Positions 33,393 to 44,629 of a stretch of DNA of 64,000 nt are shown here, one piece after another (within the stretch, counting starts at the first letter, position 1; every line of letters starts with the position of its first letter). The notes beneath the pieces were generated by a model, which made no database searches, had not been told where the DNA came from, and saw only the letters and a list, made by a program, of their open reading frames with translations. The DNA comes from Hamiltosporidium tvaerminnensis (taxonomy: Eukaryota > Microsporidia > Dubosqiidae): NCBI GenBank assembly GCA_022605425.2, contig CM061249.1, positions 1,113,746 to 1,177,745 of the forward strand. Reading direction: 5' to 3'. Position numbers and translations under genes: made by a program.

Positions 33393-33399
33393 ATGGGTT
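33393..33399 (-). promoter_or_regulatory. CCC motif directly before the METTL5 start
   Basis: On the minus strand aacccat abuts the ATG, matching the gaacccatac context of RPA3. Confidence 0.45.
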
Positions 33400-33470
33400 A
33401 TTTAGTGCTCAAACAAAAACGAAAAGAATATGTCAGGGTTATCCCATTCTTCTTTGGATTTCGAGAAGAT

Positions 33471-33612
33471 ATTTAAAATAAAATAATTTTAAAAGAAAAT
33501 TTCTACTTTTAGAAAATAATTTCCTCATTTAAAAATTTATATTTAAAATAAAATAATTTTACTGAAAAATTTCTACTTTTATAGGATAATTTCTTCATTT
33601 AAAAAAATTTAT
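33471..33612. repeat. 70-bp direct duplication between METTL5 and thioesterase genes
   Basis: Two units, 33471-33540 and 33541-33612, share atttaaaataaaataatttt and aaatttctacttttataatttc-type blocks with a few changes. Confidence 0.75.
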
Positions 33613-33733
33613 ATTTTAATGAAAAAATTTGTAAAACAAATTTAATTTTAAAGAAATAAAAATTATTAAAATGTGAAAATAAAATATTTTCAAAAATTCC
33701 TAATATTGAATTGAATATTTAAAAAAAGAAAAT

Positions 33734-34561
33734 TTATTTTTCTTTAAAACGTATAATTCCTTCCTGTATTGCAGTAGCCATCAATACATTTTCAGAATTT
33801 AAGAGATGACCGATGCAGAGTGCTTTGGAATTATGAAATTTTAAACATTCTACGAGATAAATAAATTCACCAGAATATCCTTTTTCAAAGGAATGGAAGT
33901 ATAATGTGTGATCAATAGAGGCACACATAGCGATATCAGGAGAAAGAATATTTTTATTCAGTGGAATTAGTGCTGGTTCTATGAGCATAAAATCACTGAC
34001 AAAAGCCATGATACAAGAAATATCTGAATATTCTTCAAAATTCTCTTTAATTTTAATTTTTATCTGTCTTTTATTGTTTTTAGGTTCGCCTATAAAAATA
34101 TCAAAATTTTTTTTAAATTCTGAAAGGTGTAAAAGGAGTGAATGGTTGGCTTTTGGAAGAACACTTTCAAAATATGCAGTCAGCTCTGTAAATCTATCTT
34201 CATAAATTTCAAATTTTTCACTTTGAAATTCGTATTTAGAAATTTCTTCCTTTGAAAAACTTGCTTCCATCGTAACTATGGTATCATTTTCTTGTTTACC
34301 TGTGATTCGCTTTGAAACCAAAGTTTTACCACTTCTAAGATCCTCTATCTCATATTTAATCACTTTCGAATTGATTCCTGGTTTATGAAAATATATATGA
34401 AGTGAGTGTGGTCTGAAATCTTTATTCAGCGTTCTTAAAGCAGAATTGAGTGCCTGTGCAACAATTTGACCCCCAAAAACAGCAGAACCGGGAAATGGTG
34501 TCCAAAGATTTTCAGATTCATACCATTCTTCATTACAGTTGTTTACTTTTATAAAATCCAT
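33734..34561 (-). CDS. Acyl-CoA thioesterase II (TesB/ACOT8 family)
   Basis: This 275-residue double-hotdog protein would hydrolyse acyl-CoA to free fatty acid and CoA. First hotdog: PGSAVFGGQIVAQAL (24-38), then LHIYFHKPG (54-62) and EDLRSGKTLVSKRI (73-86). Second hotdog: MAFVSDFMLIEP (185-196) with Asp190, SIDHTLYFH (215-223) with Thr219, and ATAIQEGIIR (262-271) with Gln266. Asp, Thr and Gln match the catalytic triad of E. coli TesB. The length is close to the family's usual 280-320. The C-terminus (RFKEK) is not a peroxisomal SKL-type signal, in keeping with the lack of peroxisomes in microsporidia, so a cytosolic or mitosomal site is possible (inference). The start is supported by the family match WYESENLWTPFPGSAVF near the N-terminus. 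Confidence 0.92.
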   Translation of the reverse strand: MDFIKVNNCNEEWYESENLWTPFPGSAVFGGQIVAQALNSALRTLNKDFRPHSLHIYFHKPGINSKVIKYEIEDLRSGKTLVSKRITGKQENDTIVTMEASFSKEEISKYEFQSEKFEIYEDRFTELTAYFESVLPKANHSLLLHLSEFKKNFDIFIGEPKNNKRQIKIKIKENFEEYSDISCIMAFVSDFMLIEPALIPLNKNILSPDIAMCASIDHTLYFHSFEKGYSGEFIYLVECLKFHNSKALCIGHLLNSENVLMATAIQEGIIRFKEK

Positions 34562-35137
34562 AAAGGATAGAAAATAATGTTTTCAAATATATTTTATATT
34601 GACAAATTAAAATTTAATTTGTTTTTTTGACCAATAAGAACAGAATTATGAATCGACCATTTGTTATTCTTTTTATAAATTTGAATATACATATTTTTAC
34701 CGACCAATGGGATGATAACAAAAACATGTCATTTTAGTATTTTTTGTTGAATAATATCAATTTCTCCGATATAATGAAATTCTTTGAATTTTTAGTGCAC
34801 TCAGAGAACAAATCAACTCCAAAATTATACAATTACAATTTATTTAATATAAATATTTTGGGCTAAAACAAGAATATACGAGGGTTTTGATGATATACTA
34901 TAAAAATTTTACCCTTCATTTTCAAAATAAATAAAGTTTAAGTTTTTAGGACAAATTAGGTGTCTTTTTATTTAAATATCTAGAGATTGATTCAAGAGAA
35001 TAAGAATGTTTAACAGAGTAAACAATGGTGTTTAAAATTGAATTATACAGCTTGAATTTTTATTTTCGATTGGAAATAAACTATCATTATACAAAATGGG
35101 GTATGAATCACCTAAAAATACTCGCTTAATTTTTTAA
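34562..35137. other. Spacer upstream of thioesterase, nothing recognised
   Basis: No gene or repeat recognised. Confidence 0.4.
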
Positions 35138-35425
35138 ACAGGAAAACTTAGGGAGTATGGTTTATTTGCTTATGATACTCTTATAATTTACAAAACTGTG
35201 GCAGAAAATCTCTTATATTATGACCTGGGATGGTATTGTGACAAATTATCATAAGATATATCTTAGAGGACCCCGAATACCACTAAGAAGGATGTCTTGA
35301 TTTGGTTTGTAATACTCAAAAATACGGTTGAAACCATATATTTTGATTGCAGGGACTTTGAATTAAGTAAATCCCAGAAATAATTCAAAACAAAAAGCAT
35401 TACAGAACCTGCCATAGGGTGAAAC
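35138..35425 (+). mobile_element. LINE relic: end of endonuclease domain (decayed)
   Basis: TGKLREYGLFAYDTLIIYK (from 35138) matches TEKLRKYDLLAHELGLIYK of the LINE fragment at 39647-40330. IMTWDGIVTNYHK follows near 35218-35257 in another frame, then VILKNTVETIYFDC near 35310-35351 (counterpart SIVLKKTVETISFD). Frameshifts and stops are present, so it is dead. It is a second copy of the same non-LTR element family. Confidence 0.8.
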
Positions 35426-36989
35426 GTTAAACACGAAAAAATCTTCTAAAAAATGTAACAATTTAAGAAGTTTAATTGAACTTTACATTCAATTTGCGAA
35501 ACCCATTTTCTTTGAACATCATAGAATTATTTACAAAGTCAAAATATATAAAAATGTCAAATATAAAGGAATTTACCCAAAAACAAGAAATAATTACAAT
35601 AAGGCACATAATTATTCAGTTAGATCCTACAAATTTATTTAAATTTAATTTAAATTTATACTATGAGCAACCAAATAGAATCTATTTTCTATCTATTAAT
35701 TTTTTAAAAGAATATATTTAAATTATTTAAAAAAACTCATATTTAGTAAAATAAAATAAAAGTATAAAATCAAATAGATCAATAATAATTACAATTTTGA
35801 CTTTAAAATTCACAATATTTCCTGTAAATATAATTGTATGAACGTATAAAGTAGAAAAAAGTAAGGAAGTTTAAATAAACATAATTATGGATTTTTTGAA
35901 TGCTTAATATATAATATTAAATATTAATGTAGCTATAAAAATCATAGTACAATTAATATTCTTTAAAAAAATGAATCAAAACAAAATATAATTTAAATAT
36001 ATCACGGTTTTCATAAAGATATTTTATATATTAATTTTATTTGGTATTTCTAAGAGGATGTGACTGTATTTTTTTTAAAAATCTTACCGTATTCATATAT
36101 TTTTCAAGCCTAATTTAAGAGAATTCTCTAAAATTTACTATTTTTGTATCTTTACCTATTGTGGTTGCTTTATTGCTTATTCATACTTACGAAATTGGAA
36201 TTAGAATAAAAACTGGCCTTAGTTATTTTAGTTTATGACATATAAATATTGCATCAATTTCAGGTTTGAGGAAATACTATTTTGTATGAAAGTATGACAT
36301 ACTTGGTTTTAAAATATATTGGTTATAGATCTCTTAAATTCATTAATATTAGAAAGATAAAAAAATTGAAAAAGAACTGATATTTCAATTTTATCATATT
36401 TATAAACACAAATATCTATTGTAATGGTGTTTTATACACCAGGTATAGAGGGAATATATTCGATTAGCGGTAAATAGATTCAAAAGTCATTTGGATTCGA
36501 TTTTAATAAAAATATAATCAAAATTTAAAGAAAAAACTATGATTCACTTGCGAATTATGCCGTACGCTTGAAATAAAAACAGATTAAAAATATAAAATAT
36601 GATTTGCTTAAACCTTTTAGAATTTATTAAAAAATTCGTTAAATTGAGAATATATATCGGTTTAAATCAAATTTATTTTTTATTGCGCGCAATTAGAATT
36701 AATAGTTTAATTTTTAAAATTACTTAGAAAATTTAGATTCTTTTATAAAAAAATAGTGCTATCAGCTGTTTTTCAATTCAATTTTATATTATAAATAGCG
36801 ATTACAACTTTTCATCATTAAAAAATTAAGTATTAATTTGTAAAAATAACATAATTAAAGAAAAGATTGATTTTAAAAAAGTTTTTGAATTATAAGAGAT
36901 TGATTAACTGTATTCAATTCTATAAGTAAGCAATAATAGGTTTTAACAGAAATATTTATAGAATATATATCCATCCCATCTTGTTAACA
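35426..36989. other. AT-rich stretch, nothing recognised
   Basis: An 81-codon plus-strand frame ending at 35721 begins with TTG rather than ATG and shows no similarity. I do not call it a gene. Confidence 0.4.
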
Positions 36990-37690
36990 AAACAACATAA
37001 AATATATTATTTCCTGGGATACACCCAGTTCTGTGCTTAAAATAGATATTTACACACTAACACATCTCATATCTCTCAATTAGCCACCTCATAATCCATT
37101 TTATGTAAAAATACGAAAAAAAACTTATAGACGAGGCAACTGCCCAATGTTCGTTGGTATGCGCCGCTAGAATTTATAGAAAGTACAAACCAACCTTGTG
37201 ATCCACAAAAATCGGCAGCAATATAGTTCGACACCTTTTGAGCCATATTAACTTTAAGATAATATGCATCACTGGGGGTATTTTTGGTTATAGATGAATA
37301 TTACAATGCCTTAAACATCTATGACTGGTTACTTAGCATTCCCGGATTTTTAGAGGGCATTAACTCCTCTTTCTCTCTGGTGCCAAGTATTTTAACTATA
37401 GGAATCAAGCTACATATCTATGCTTTTTTTATTGCAATTACCTTTAAATTCAGCTGAGATTTCAAATCTAGTGCATTAAAAAAAAACAATTCTTATAAAA
37501 AGCTTTCACGGTTCTATAAACCATTCGTTCACTACACAAATTCCTATGAAACAACTTGAAATTTTGCATGGTTTTCATTTGTTCGAAAATTTAAACAATG
37601 ATCTTTGTTTAAAGTTTCAGATACCCCTTAGCCAGTTTAATAGGTTTTAATTAGTCACATCCTCTCACTTAAACATTTTAAAACCACAAA
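36990..37690 (+). repeat. Dispersed repeat R, copy e (decayed)
   Basis: It is collinear with copy f: agttctgtgcttaaa at the left, gacgaggcaactgcccaatgttcgtt near 37130-37155, ctggttacttagcattcccgg near 37325-37345, and the ttctataaaccattcg...caattcctatgaaacaac block at the right. Confidence 0.8.
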
Positions 37691-38531
37691 TCAAATTATA
37701 ATTCGGATAGTTGTAGGATTTTCATCCTTCTAATCCTATTAATTCAAAAAATTAATTTCTCAAAATGTGGATAAACTCATATATTTATAATAAATATACA
37801 ATATATGATAAGATAAAAAAATCATAATAACAATGCAGCTTCAAAGGTGGAAATATTGACAAACATGAATCAATGAAAAAAATTTAAAATCATTCAAATA
37901 TATTTTTTCTTAAAATTTTTCTTCTTTGTCGAACAAATGAATATAATTTTATTAAAATTTTAGAAAATATCTAAATATTCAATTCTCTTGTAACGAATTT
38001 AAAATGGTAATTCAGCTATCAATAGAAAGTACACATTCATTTTAAATCTTATCTTTTAAATAAATAATATATAGAAATTAGATTTTAATATGAATGTTAA
38101 TATTAAACAAATTAAGATAAAGAATATATAGATTTTTTTTAGTATTAATTTCTTTTGATTCATAAGACACATAAGTTTACAAAAATATTTTCCTTTTTTA
38201 AATAAATTATTACTTCATAAAAATTTGTTGTATAAAATCTAAATTCAAAACATACACATGTAGATTCTTAATACTAATATTACACATTTACTTGAATAAA
38301 AAAAATTTAATAAGAAAATCCGCATCTTAATAAGACACTTATAGGATGTTTCAATAAATTTCAACATCTTAATATGGTTCTTTGACAATTTAAAGTAAAT
38401 TCCTTCCTCTATTTAAATGAAAATTATCAAATTTTATTACTTTCGTTTAAAGCTTCCAAATAAATTTTTTTATTATTTAAATTGAAAATCAGTAAATAAA
38501 AAAAATTATAATTACCCTCAAATATTTTTAA
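37691..38531. other. AT-rich stretch, nothing recognised
   Basis: The last bases, taccctcaaatatttttaa, form a CCC-containing context just before the next gene's start. Confidence 0.4.
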
Positions 38532-39173
38532 ATGATGATAAAAATGTGGATATTTTACTATTTTACGAGTTTCATAATTCTATATTCAAAAATTATATTA
38601 TCTACAAGTATATTACCTACAGGTATAAGTGTGGTAGAATCGTTAATAATTCCATGTGAAGATGCAAAGCCCAAACCCGAAAATCTTGATGATTTTATAA
38701 ATTTCCAAAGTAATTCTACAGGTTCAAAAATAAAAGTACCAAAGACTGTTCACTCAGTACCATCAACTGATGATAGGTCGAAACCATCGGATTTGGGTCA
38801 AAAAAGCACAATCGATGATAGAAAAACGACGTTTAGCTCGGATTTTAAAATTGGTAATCCACAAAATAATTATTTTAACTTTGATCCAGCCAATTTTTCA
38901 GAAGAAATCTATCCCGAATGCTGGGATCTGATTTTTTCTGCTATATCGGAAATAAATAAAAAGCATAGTTTGTCGACAAAAGACAATGAACCTCATATAA
39001 CCACTAAAATAAAAGCAAAAAATGAATCCAAACAGGCAAAAACAACTGAAACTGTAGTTTCAGGCAGAATTAAAAAAGCTCGGCGTCGTGGATGGACTAA
39101 TAAAGAACAAAAAGGTACTCGAAAAAGGCTATCTGGGGAATGTGAAATCCACAAAAAAAACTACAACTCTTAG
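38532..39173 (+). CDS. Secreted basic protein with nuclear-signal-like tail, unknown
   Basis: The 213-residue product begins with a signal-peptide-like hydrophobic segment (about residues 5-25, IFYYFTSFIILYSKIIL). It continues as a polar, low-hydrophobicity chain rich in Ser, Lys, Asp and Thr. A short ordered-looking block (PECWDLIFSAISEINKKH, about 135-152) has the only conserved-looking aromatics. The tail from about 178 is strongly basic (RIKKARRRGWTNKEQKG, then RKRLSG), like a bipartite nuclear localisation signal. A signal peptide plus such a tail is typical of exported proteins aimed at a host nucleus, but that is inference. Two adjacent ATGs start the frame. A CCC motif lies about 20 bp upstream. 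No family recognised. Confidence 0.65.
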   Translation: MMIKMWIFYYFTSFIILYSKIILSTSILPTGISVVESLIIPCEDAKPKPENLDDFINFQSNSTGSKIKVPKTVHSVPSTDDRSKPSDLGQKSTIDDRKTTFSSDFKIGNPQNNYFNFDPANFSEEIYPECWDLIFSAISEINKKHSLSTKDNEPHITTKIKAKNESKQAKTTETVVSGRIKKARRRGWTNKEQKGTRKRLSGECEIHKKNYNS

Positions 39174-39646
39174 AATAGTTATCGCGGTTAAAGCTCCTAC
39201 ATAAACAAAAACTTTATTATTCTCTCTAATAATTAAATTAATTTAAATTTATTTTCTCGTTAAAATACTAAAAAAACGGCTATTTGGTAAAGGAAAAAAA
39301 TACATTTTATACCATATGATATCTAAATATTTTAACTACCAATGAAATAATTAATTGTTTAAATCATTAATTTCTATCTTTTCTTCTAAATTACTCATTT
39401 TTATAAGTATATTTTTGCTTGTACCAAGAAAGGAAGAAAAACATAAGTTTAAATTATGAAAGAATTATATCAACAAAACTGTAGGAATGGCTATTATTAT
39501 TTAAATGAAACAAAAGATTCTCAGTAAAAAAATATAAATAGAATATTTTATGATACTGAATACGCATGAAAATTACTGCCGGCAATATATTAAAAGAAAT
39601 AAAGATTTATTTAATAAAATTCTGGGTTAAAATATTTTTACCATTT
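39174..39646. other. Spacer, nothing recognised
   Basis: No gene or repeat recognised. Confidence 0.4.
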
Positions 39647-40330
39647 TTATATGTTTTCCTCTACCTCTTTAACCACTTTTGTCTCTTTTTCCAAATCCGA
39701 CTCTTCATTTATGTTATTGGTCGGTTCCTCTAAAGTGGTTCCTCCTTGTGAAATAAAGGGTGCTTTATTTTTTGGTTTAAAATTTTTTGCACCATCTTCC
39801 TCTCTCTTCTCTTCTTTTAAAGGGGGTGTTGGTTCCTCATGCATCTCTGCTCTCATAATAACACCCATTGACGCTCTCTCCCAGCTCTCTTCGGCATTTA
39901 GTCCTGACTCAAGTCCTCTTTGTCGATCAAAGGAAATTGTTTCGACTGTCTTCTTAAGTACTATAGACTGAAGGTATGCTTCTACATTCATGGGTATTTC
40001 TAGTCTTTTAAGATGAGATTTATGGTATTTTGTCACAATACCGTCCCAGGTCATCACATAAGGGATTATCTCAACACTACACTTATAAATAAGACCCAAC
40101 TCATGTGCTAGCAGGTCATACTTCCTAAGTTTTTCAGTTTCAACTATTTGAAGTGAATCTAGGGAAGTGATTCCTACTTTAATGAGTGTTATCTTATTCT
40201 TTTTCTTATCTAAAATAAATATGTCGGGTCTGTTATTCCGAATGTTGACATCAGTTTTTATTCTGGTGTCCACTCTTATCTCTGCATACTCATTATCAAG
40301 AATTTCTTGAACTGAGTGGATTAAAAGAAA
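39647..40330 (-). mobile_element. LINE fragment with restriction-like endonuclease domain, open frame
   Basis: An uninterrupted minus-strand frame starts with no ATG near 40330 (IHSVQEILDNEYAEIRV) and continues TRIKTDVNIRNNRPDIFI. It runs through LIKVGITSLDSLQIVETEKLRKYD and YVMTWDGIVTKYHK. These are the C-terminal, PD-(D/E)XK-type endonuclease blocks of R2/Dong-like non-LTR retrotransposons: the RPDI Asp, then a K-x-G strand where many relatives have D/E-V. The reverse transcriptase itself is missing, so the copy is 5' truncated, as is usual for LINEs. The last 70 residues are acidic and Pro/Glu-rich. The first codon usable as a start in the frame (40273) is GTG. Two decayed relatives occur at 35138 and 51590-52545. 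Confidence 0.82.
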
Positions 40331-40544
40331 TAATACTATATTTTAAAATATTATTTATAAATAATTCAAAAATTTTTTAATTAAAAACCAAAATATGAAT
40401 AAACTATCACATTAAAAAAATAGCCGAAAAGCATACCTCTATTATATTTTAGCATTCTTTTTTTATTTCTTGTTTATATTTACAAATATATCAATTGATA
40501 ATATCTTTATACAATATTGTATTCTATTGATCAAATTTTCATTT

Positions 40545-41265
40545 AAAAGTATCACATCTTTTTAAAATAGTGGCAGGTTTCATATTTGTTTTCATGACAT
40601 TAATGCAGTTCTATGTTAAACTTAAATATCTCCTATCCCAACACCCCATCGGTACCGCTATGATACCTACTTCCCAAAGCCTTTCATCTATCAGGTGTGA
40701 AGAACAAAATTAATAGGCGAGGCAGTTGCCTGGTGTTCGTTAATATCCGTTGCATAGAGTGTGATCGAAGGCCGAAGCCCTCCGGGCTCCCCAAGACTAT
40801 GCAGCATTCACGCTTACTCAACACTTACTGAACCCTATAAAATTCTAGCAAAGATGTATTTCAGAGACTTACATGCTATCCACCTAGACAGTGAAATGTC
40901 ATACCAACAGGTATAACCAGTTACTAAGCTTTCCCGGCTTTAAATAGTTTGATTTTTACGTCTCCCATGCGCTAAGTCTTCTAACTCGAGTGAGCAAGGC
41001 TAGGTTTCCATGTTTTTACATGGCAATTACCTAAATGTTCAACTGTGGTCTGCAATCTAGTAACATAAAAAACTACAAATAAATTTGTAGAAAAAATTTT
41101 CGCGATTTCATAGACCTCTTCTCCTCATAACAACCCCCATGGATAACCCAAGATGATGTGCGGTTCTATTCCCACCAAAAATTTAAACAATGATCTTACA
41201 CCAGTTCCACATATTCATTAACAAGCAGAAAGTTTTTTATGTTGTTATCCTCTCTAATTAAGATC
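40545..41265 (+). repeat. Dispersed repeat R, copy f (full length)
   Basis: This is the reference copy, about 720 bp, from aaaagtatcacatcttttta to the ttgttatcctctctaa block. It has locally high G+C and includes the conserved blocks aataggcgaggcagttgcctg, gacagtgaaatgtcatacca, and gcaaggctaggtttccatg. It ends about 70 bp before the 3' end of the broken gene at 41338-43037. Confidence 0.88.
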
Positions 41266-41337
41266 ATTAAATATAATTTATATTTAGAAAAAAAATATGA
41301 TAATTGAGCAAAGAAATAATGAATGAGAATATTTATT

Positions 41338-43037
41338 TTATTCTTTGTTGTAAATATAAAAATATACTCCGATAAAGCACAACGAAACAGCCAATGTTGG
41401 TAATAATATGAAAATTATAAACTTCCAACGACCGAAATTGTTCGAGCTTTTCGATTCTGATTTAGGGTTAGAGCCCTTTTTTGAAGCAGGTCCAAAAAGG
41501 ATTCTTTGTTGATCAGGAGTAAGTCTTGAAATTTCAGTATCAAAAACATATATGAGATATTTGTACTTGATTTGATTAAAATTTTCACCGATTATATTAA
41601 GCTTTTGTTTGAAATTTTGATTTATTTGAGTAGCCAAGTGCTTTTTATAATCATCATTAAAAAACAATCTGATAAAACAATATATTTCTATTAGGTTTGC
41701 TGTTTTTGGTACTTTAATACAATCCAAACTATCACCTTAGGTGTTTTTATCATATTCGATCTTTCTTTGCTCAAATATTGTTTTCAAAATATCAATACAA
41801 GTTTTTCTTTGATTTTTAATCTTTTCTACATATTCAACCTTTTCAAATTCTTTTTTTAAAACATCTGCAAGAAATAGAAATTCAACAATTTTTTTTATCA
41901 TAGTTTTTTTATCCGTTATTTCTTTCTTCAAGCAAAATGTTTTTAAGCTTAATACAGCAGAAAGATATTTATGCCATTCTTCTTTGACTTCTGCTGTTAA
42001 AAAATCGTATAAAGCTCTAATTTGATTCAAAACAGCTTCCTCACAGAATAATTCAATGAATACCTGGCAAAAGTTTGAATCCTGTTGTTTAATGTGAAAA
42101 GAAATAGTCTTTTTGGAAATTTCATATATTTTGTCAAATGTGCTATTATCTTTTAAAACTCTATATATTATTTGCTCCGAAATATATGCCATTGCTTTTT
42201 TATAATGTGTATCATTTAGTTTTGCATCCAAATCTTCGTATAATGCTCTAACATTCTGTTCTATACATTTCGAATATAATTTTATACTTTTATTGTGATT
42301 TGAATTATGTAGAGATTTTGTATTTTCAAATTTTTGTTGTTGAAAAAATTTTGCTTTTAAAATGGAAAAGAAACCAAACAAAAATTCCATGGTTGGATTA
42401 GATAATAGAGCACCTGTGTTGGCAAAATCTTCTCTATCAAAATCAGAAACCAATCTTTTTGAATATACTAGTACTTTTTCGTCTATTTGATTATTTTGTT
42501 TAAGACTTTCTTCGATCGCTGTACTAATACCGAGATCGCCTTTTTTAAGCATATTATAATCCTTCCCCTTTGTTATACAATAAATTGTATTAGCTACGAA
42601 TTTGCTGAACACTACTTTTACAATCGAACTAATATCATTGTTTGTTTTATACATTTCAACAAATCTTCCAAATGCAATGAGATTAAAAAGAAGTCTCGGT
42701 TTAAATTTTTTTAATTTTCAGAGCAATTATCATTATAATATATAATGTAACAGATTAAAGTTGTATAATATATTAAAAATTCATGAGAACTTTTATCTGT
42801 ATAGTCTTGTATTTCCCTAAAATAGAAGCTTGAAATTTTGACAATTTGATTTTTTTTGTTACTATCTATTTTTGAATTCAGTTCTTCAAGATATTTTTCC
42901 ACTATATTGTTGTTAACTACAAGATTATAAGAAATGCTCATATACATACTTTGTTCGATTAAAGAATCCTCTGGGATATTAGTGAATTTATTCTTTGAAA
43001 GAAATATTGCTACGAAAATGAAAATGTAAATAAACAT
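41338..43037 (-). pseudogene. Broken signal-peptide and membrane-anchor gene, unknown
   Basis: Three pieces read as one former gene of about 565 codons. Piece 1 (43037-42711) starts with a signal peptide (MFIYIFIFVAIFLSKN). Its frame is lost near 42711-42715; one extra A in the gaaaatt run would join it to piece 2 through KFKPRLLFNLIAFGRFVE. Piece 2 (42654-41740) ends at an in-frame TAA (41737-41739). Piece 3 continues in that same frame to 41338 and ends in a membrane helix (about 20 residues, WKFIIFILLPTLAVSLCFIG) and a short tail. The 'start' of piece 3 is only a TTG inside the frame. The body is helical and charged with no recognised domain. One frameshift and one stop: a young pseudogene or assembly errors. 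Confidence 0.72.
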
Positions 43038-44629
43038 GGAATAAAAATTTTTCTTTGCTATGTTTTTAATTATTTACCGAAAATAGCTAATTATCATTTT
43101 CAATATAATTTGCTAATCTTAGAATTTGATTTTTTTAAATAATTATAATATTTTTAATTGGTTATTAGAAAAGACCCGCGATATTAAAACACTCTCCTTT
43201 TTCTATACTGCCTCCGTTGTTTCGCTTTACAATCAACAGATTTTAAAGCACCGCAAAAATTATTTACGAGCTTACTATAATGAGGGCTATTTAAAAAATG
43301 CTTTATGTATTTTTTTTATAGAAAAGTAAGTGTTAAAACATTCGGCAAGCAAAGAAAAATTTCTCAAATAATGCAAAATCTAAAAAAAATATTAAAATTC
43401 ATAAAAATAATATTTAAAAATAATAAATTAAAATTTAATTTCTACATTCTTTGCTATTTAATTCTCCATTTTAAAGTATATTTTTAAAATCAACTACACT
43501 ATTATTATATGATATATATTACAATAAATGTAACATTCTCAAAGAAAGTATCGTAAAACCGGAGCTTCCTTTTAATTATACCTACATTCCAATATTATAA
43601 AAAAATTTATATGATTTGAATTGGTTTTTACGATTATTTTTCACAATAAGCTAAAGAAAACTGTGAATATATTTATTATTATTAGCATACAATAAAGAAT
43701 CTTTTTCTTGATACTTGTCGTAAACAGTTGGTGTTGTTCCAACGGTTTCTAAAATATCTTTTATATTGTATCAAATTTAGAATCTCATGTTGCATTAATT
43801 TCATTATATATAGTAAAATTAGATTATAATTTTCATAAATGTGTTTATATTCAATTCTGCCAAAACAGATGAACTGAAACTGTTTTAACGGAAAAGCATA
43901 CAAAGATGATGCGTTTAAAGACATAGATCTGATATATTAAAATATATACTAAAATTCTAACTCGATCAATTTATTTTTGGTTAAATTACTGAATATTGAC
44001 TTTTAAAAAAGGGATGTAAGAGATGGATATACTTTTTAAATGAACCCATTTTCTAAAACCAATTGTCTCAGTAAATCATCAGACTATTATGAAGTATTTT
44101 TAATATGGCAGTTTTAAAATATATTGGCTTATCAGGCTGTATTACCAAAGAATACTCCGGTACATAAAACAAAAAATAGCGAGCAACTGTATTTTTTTCT
44201 ATCTTTAACTTCACTTGAAGGTAAGCTTGTAGAACAAACCCAATTATATATCATTAAATAATTAACACATTTTGCTTTATTTAAGAGTATAATATAGAAA
44301 GTTGATTTTCTATTGTTAAAATTCTTCATTATTAAAACGACTTTCATAACTATAAATAGGTGATGAATTCCAAATGAATTAGTATTAACGTACAAATACA
44401 ATATAAACTAAATCAGTAAGCAATGAATTTATGAAGATAATGACAGTATGTTCCAATTCGGCCTAAAAATAAAAGAGAACAAAATAAAGAGGTAAAATAT
44501 ATTATTTACCTTTGTCATTCTTTTCTTACGAATAAAATTTTAATGATTTAATAAAAAAATAAATTTTGTTATATTTCAAAAGAGAAAATTTTTATGATTC
44601 ATATAATGAATTTCTTTACTGGTAAGACA
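43038..44629. other. AT-rich stretch, no firm gene
   Basis: Small frames at 43126-43329 (+), 43682-43924 (-) and 44132-44401 (-) have no recognisable similarity. In this base composition I do not call them genes. Confidence 0.35.

Noticed and set aside
33981-34205. Plus-strand frame in the thioesterase gene
   Set aside because: Opposite-strand shadow of a conserved enzyme.
39651-39971. 106-codon plus-strand Ser-rich frame
   Set aside because: Shadow of the acidic tail of the LINE fragment on the minus strand.
41338-41727. Separate 129-codon gene starting at 41727
   Set aside because: The start codon would be TTG and the frame continues upstream through a single TAA into the larger piece, so it is part of the same broken gene.
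43126-43487. Two overlapping plus-strand frames of 60-67 codons
   Set aside because: Composition follows the local A+T bias and no motif or membrane layout supports them.
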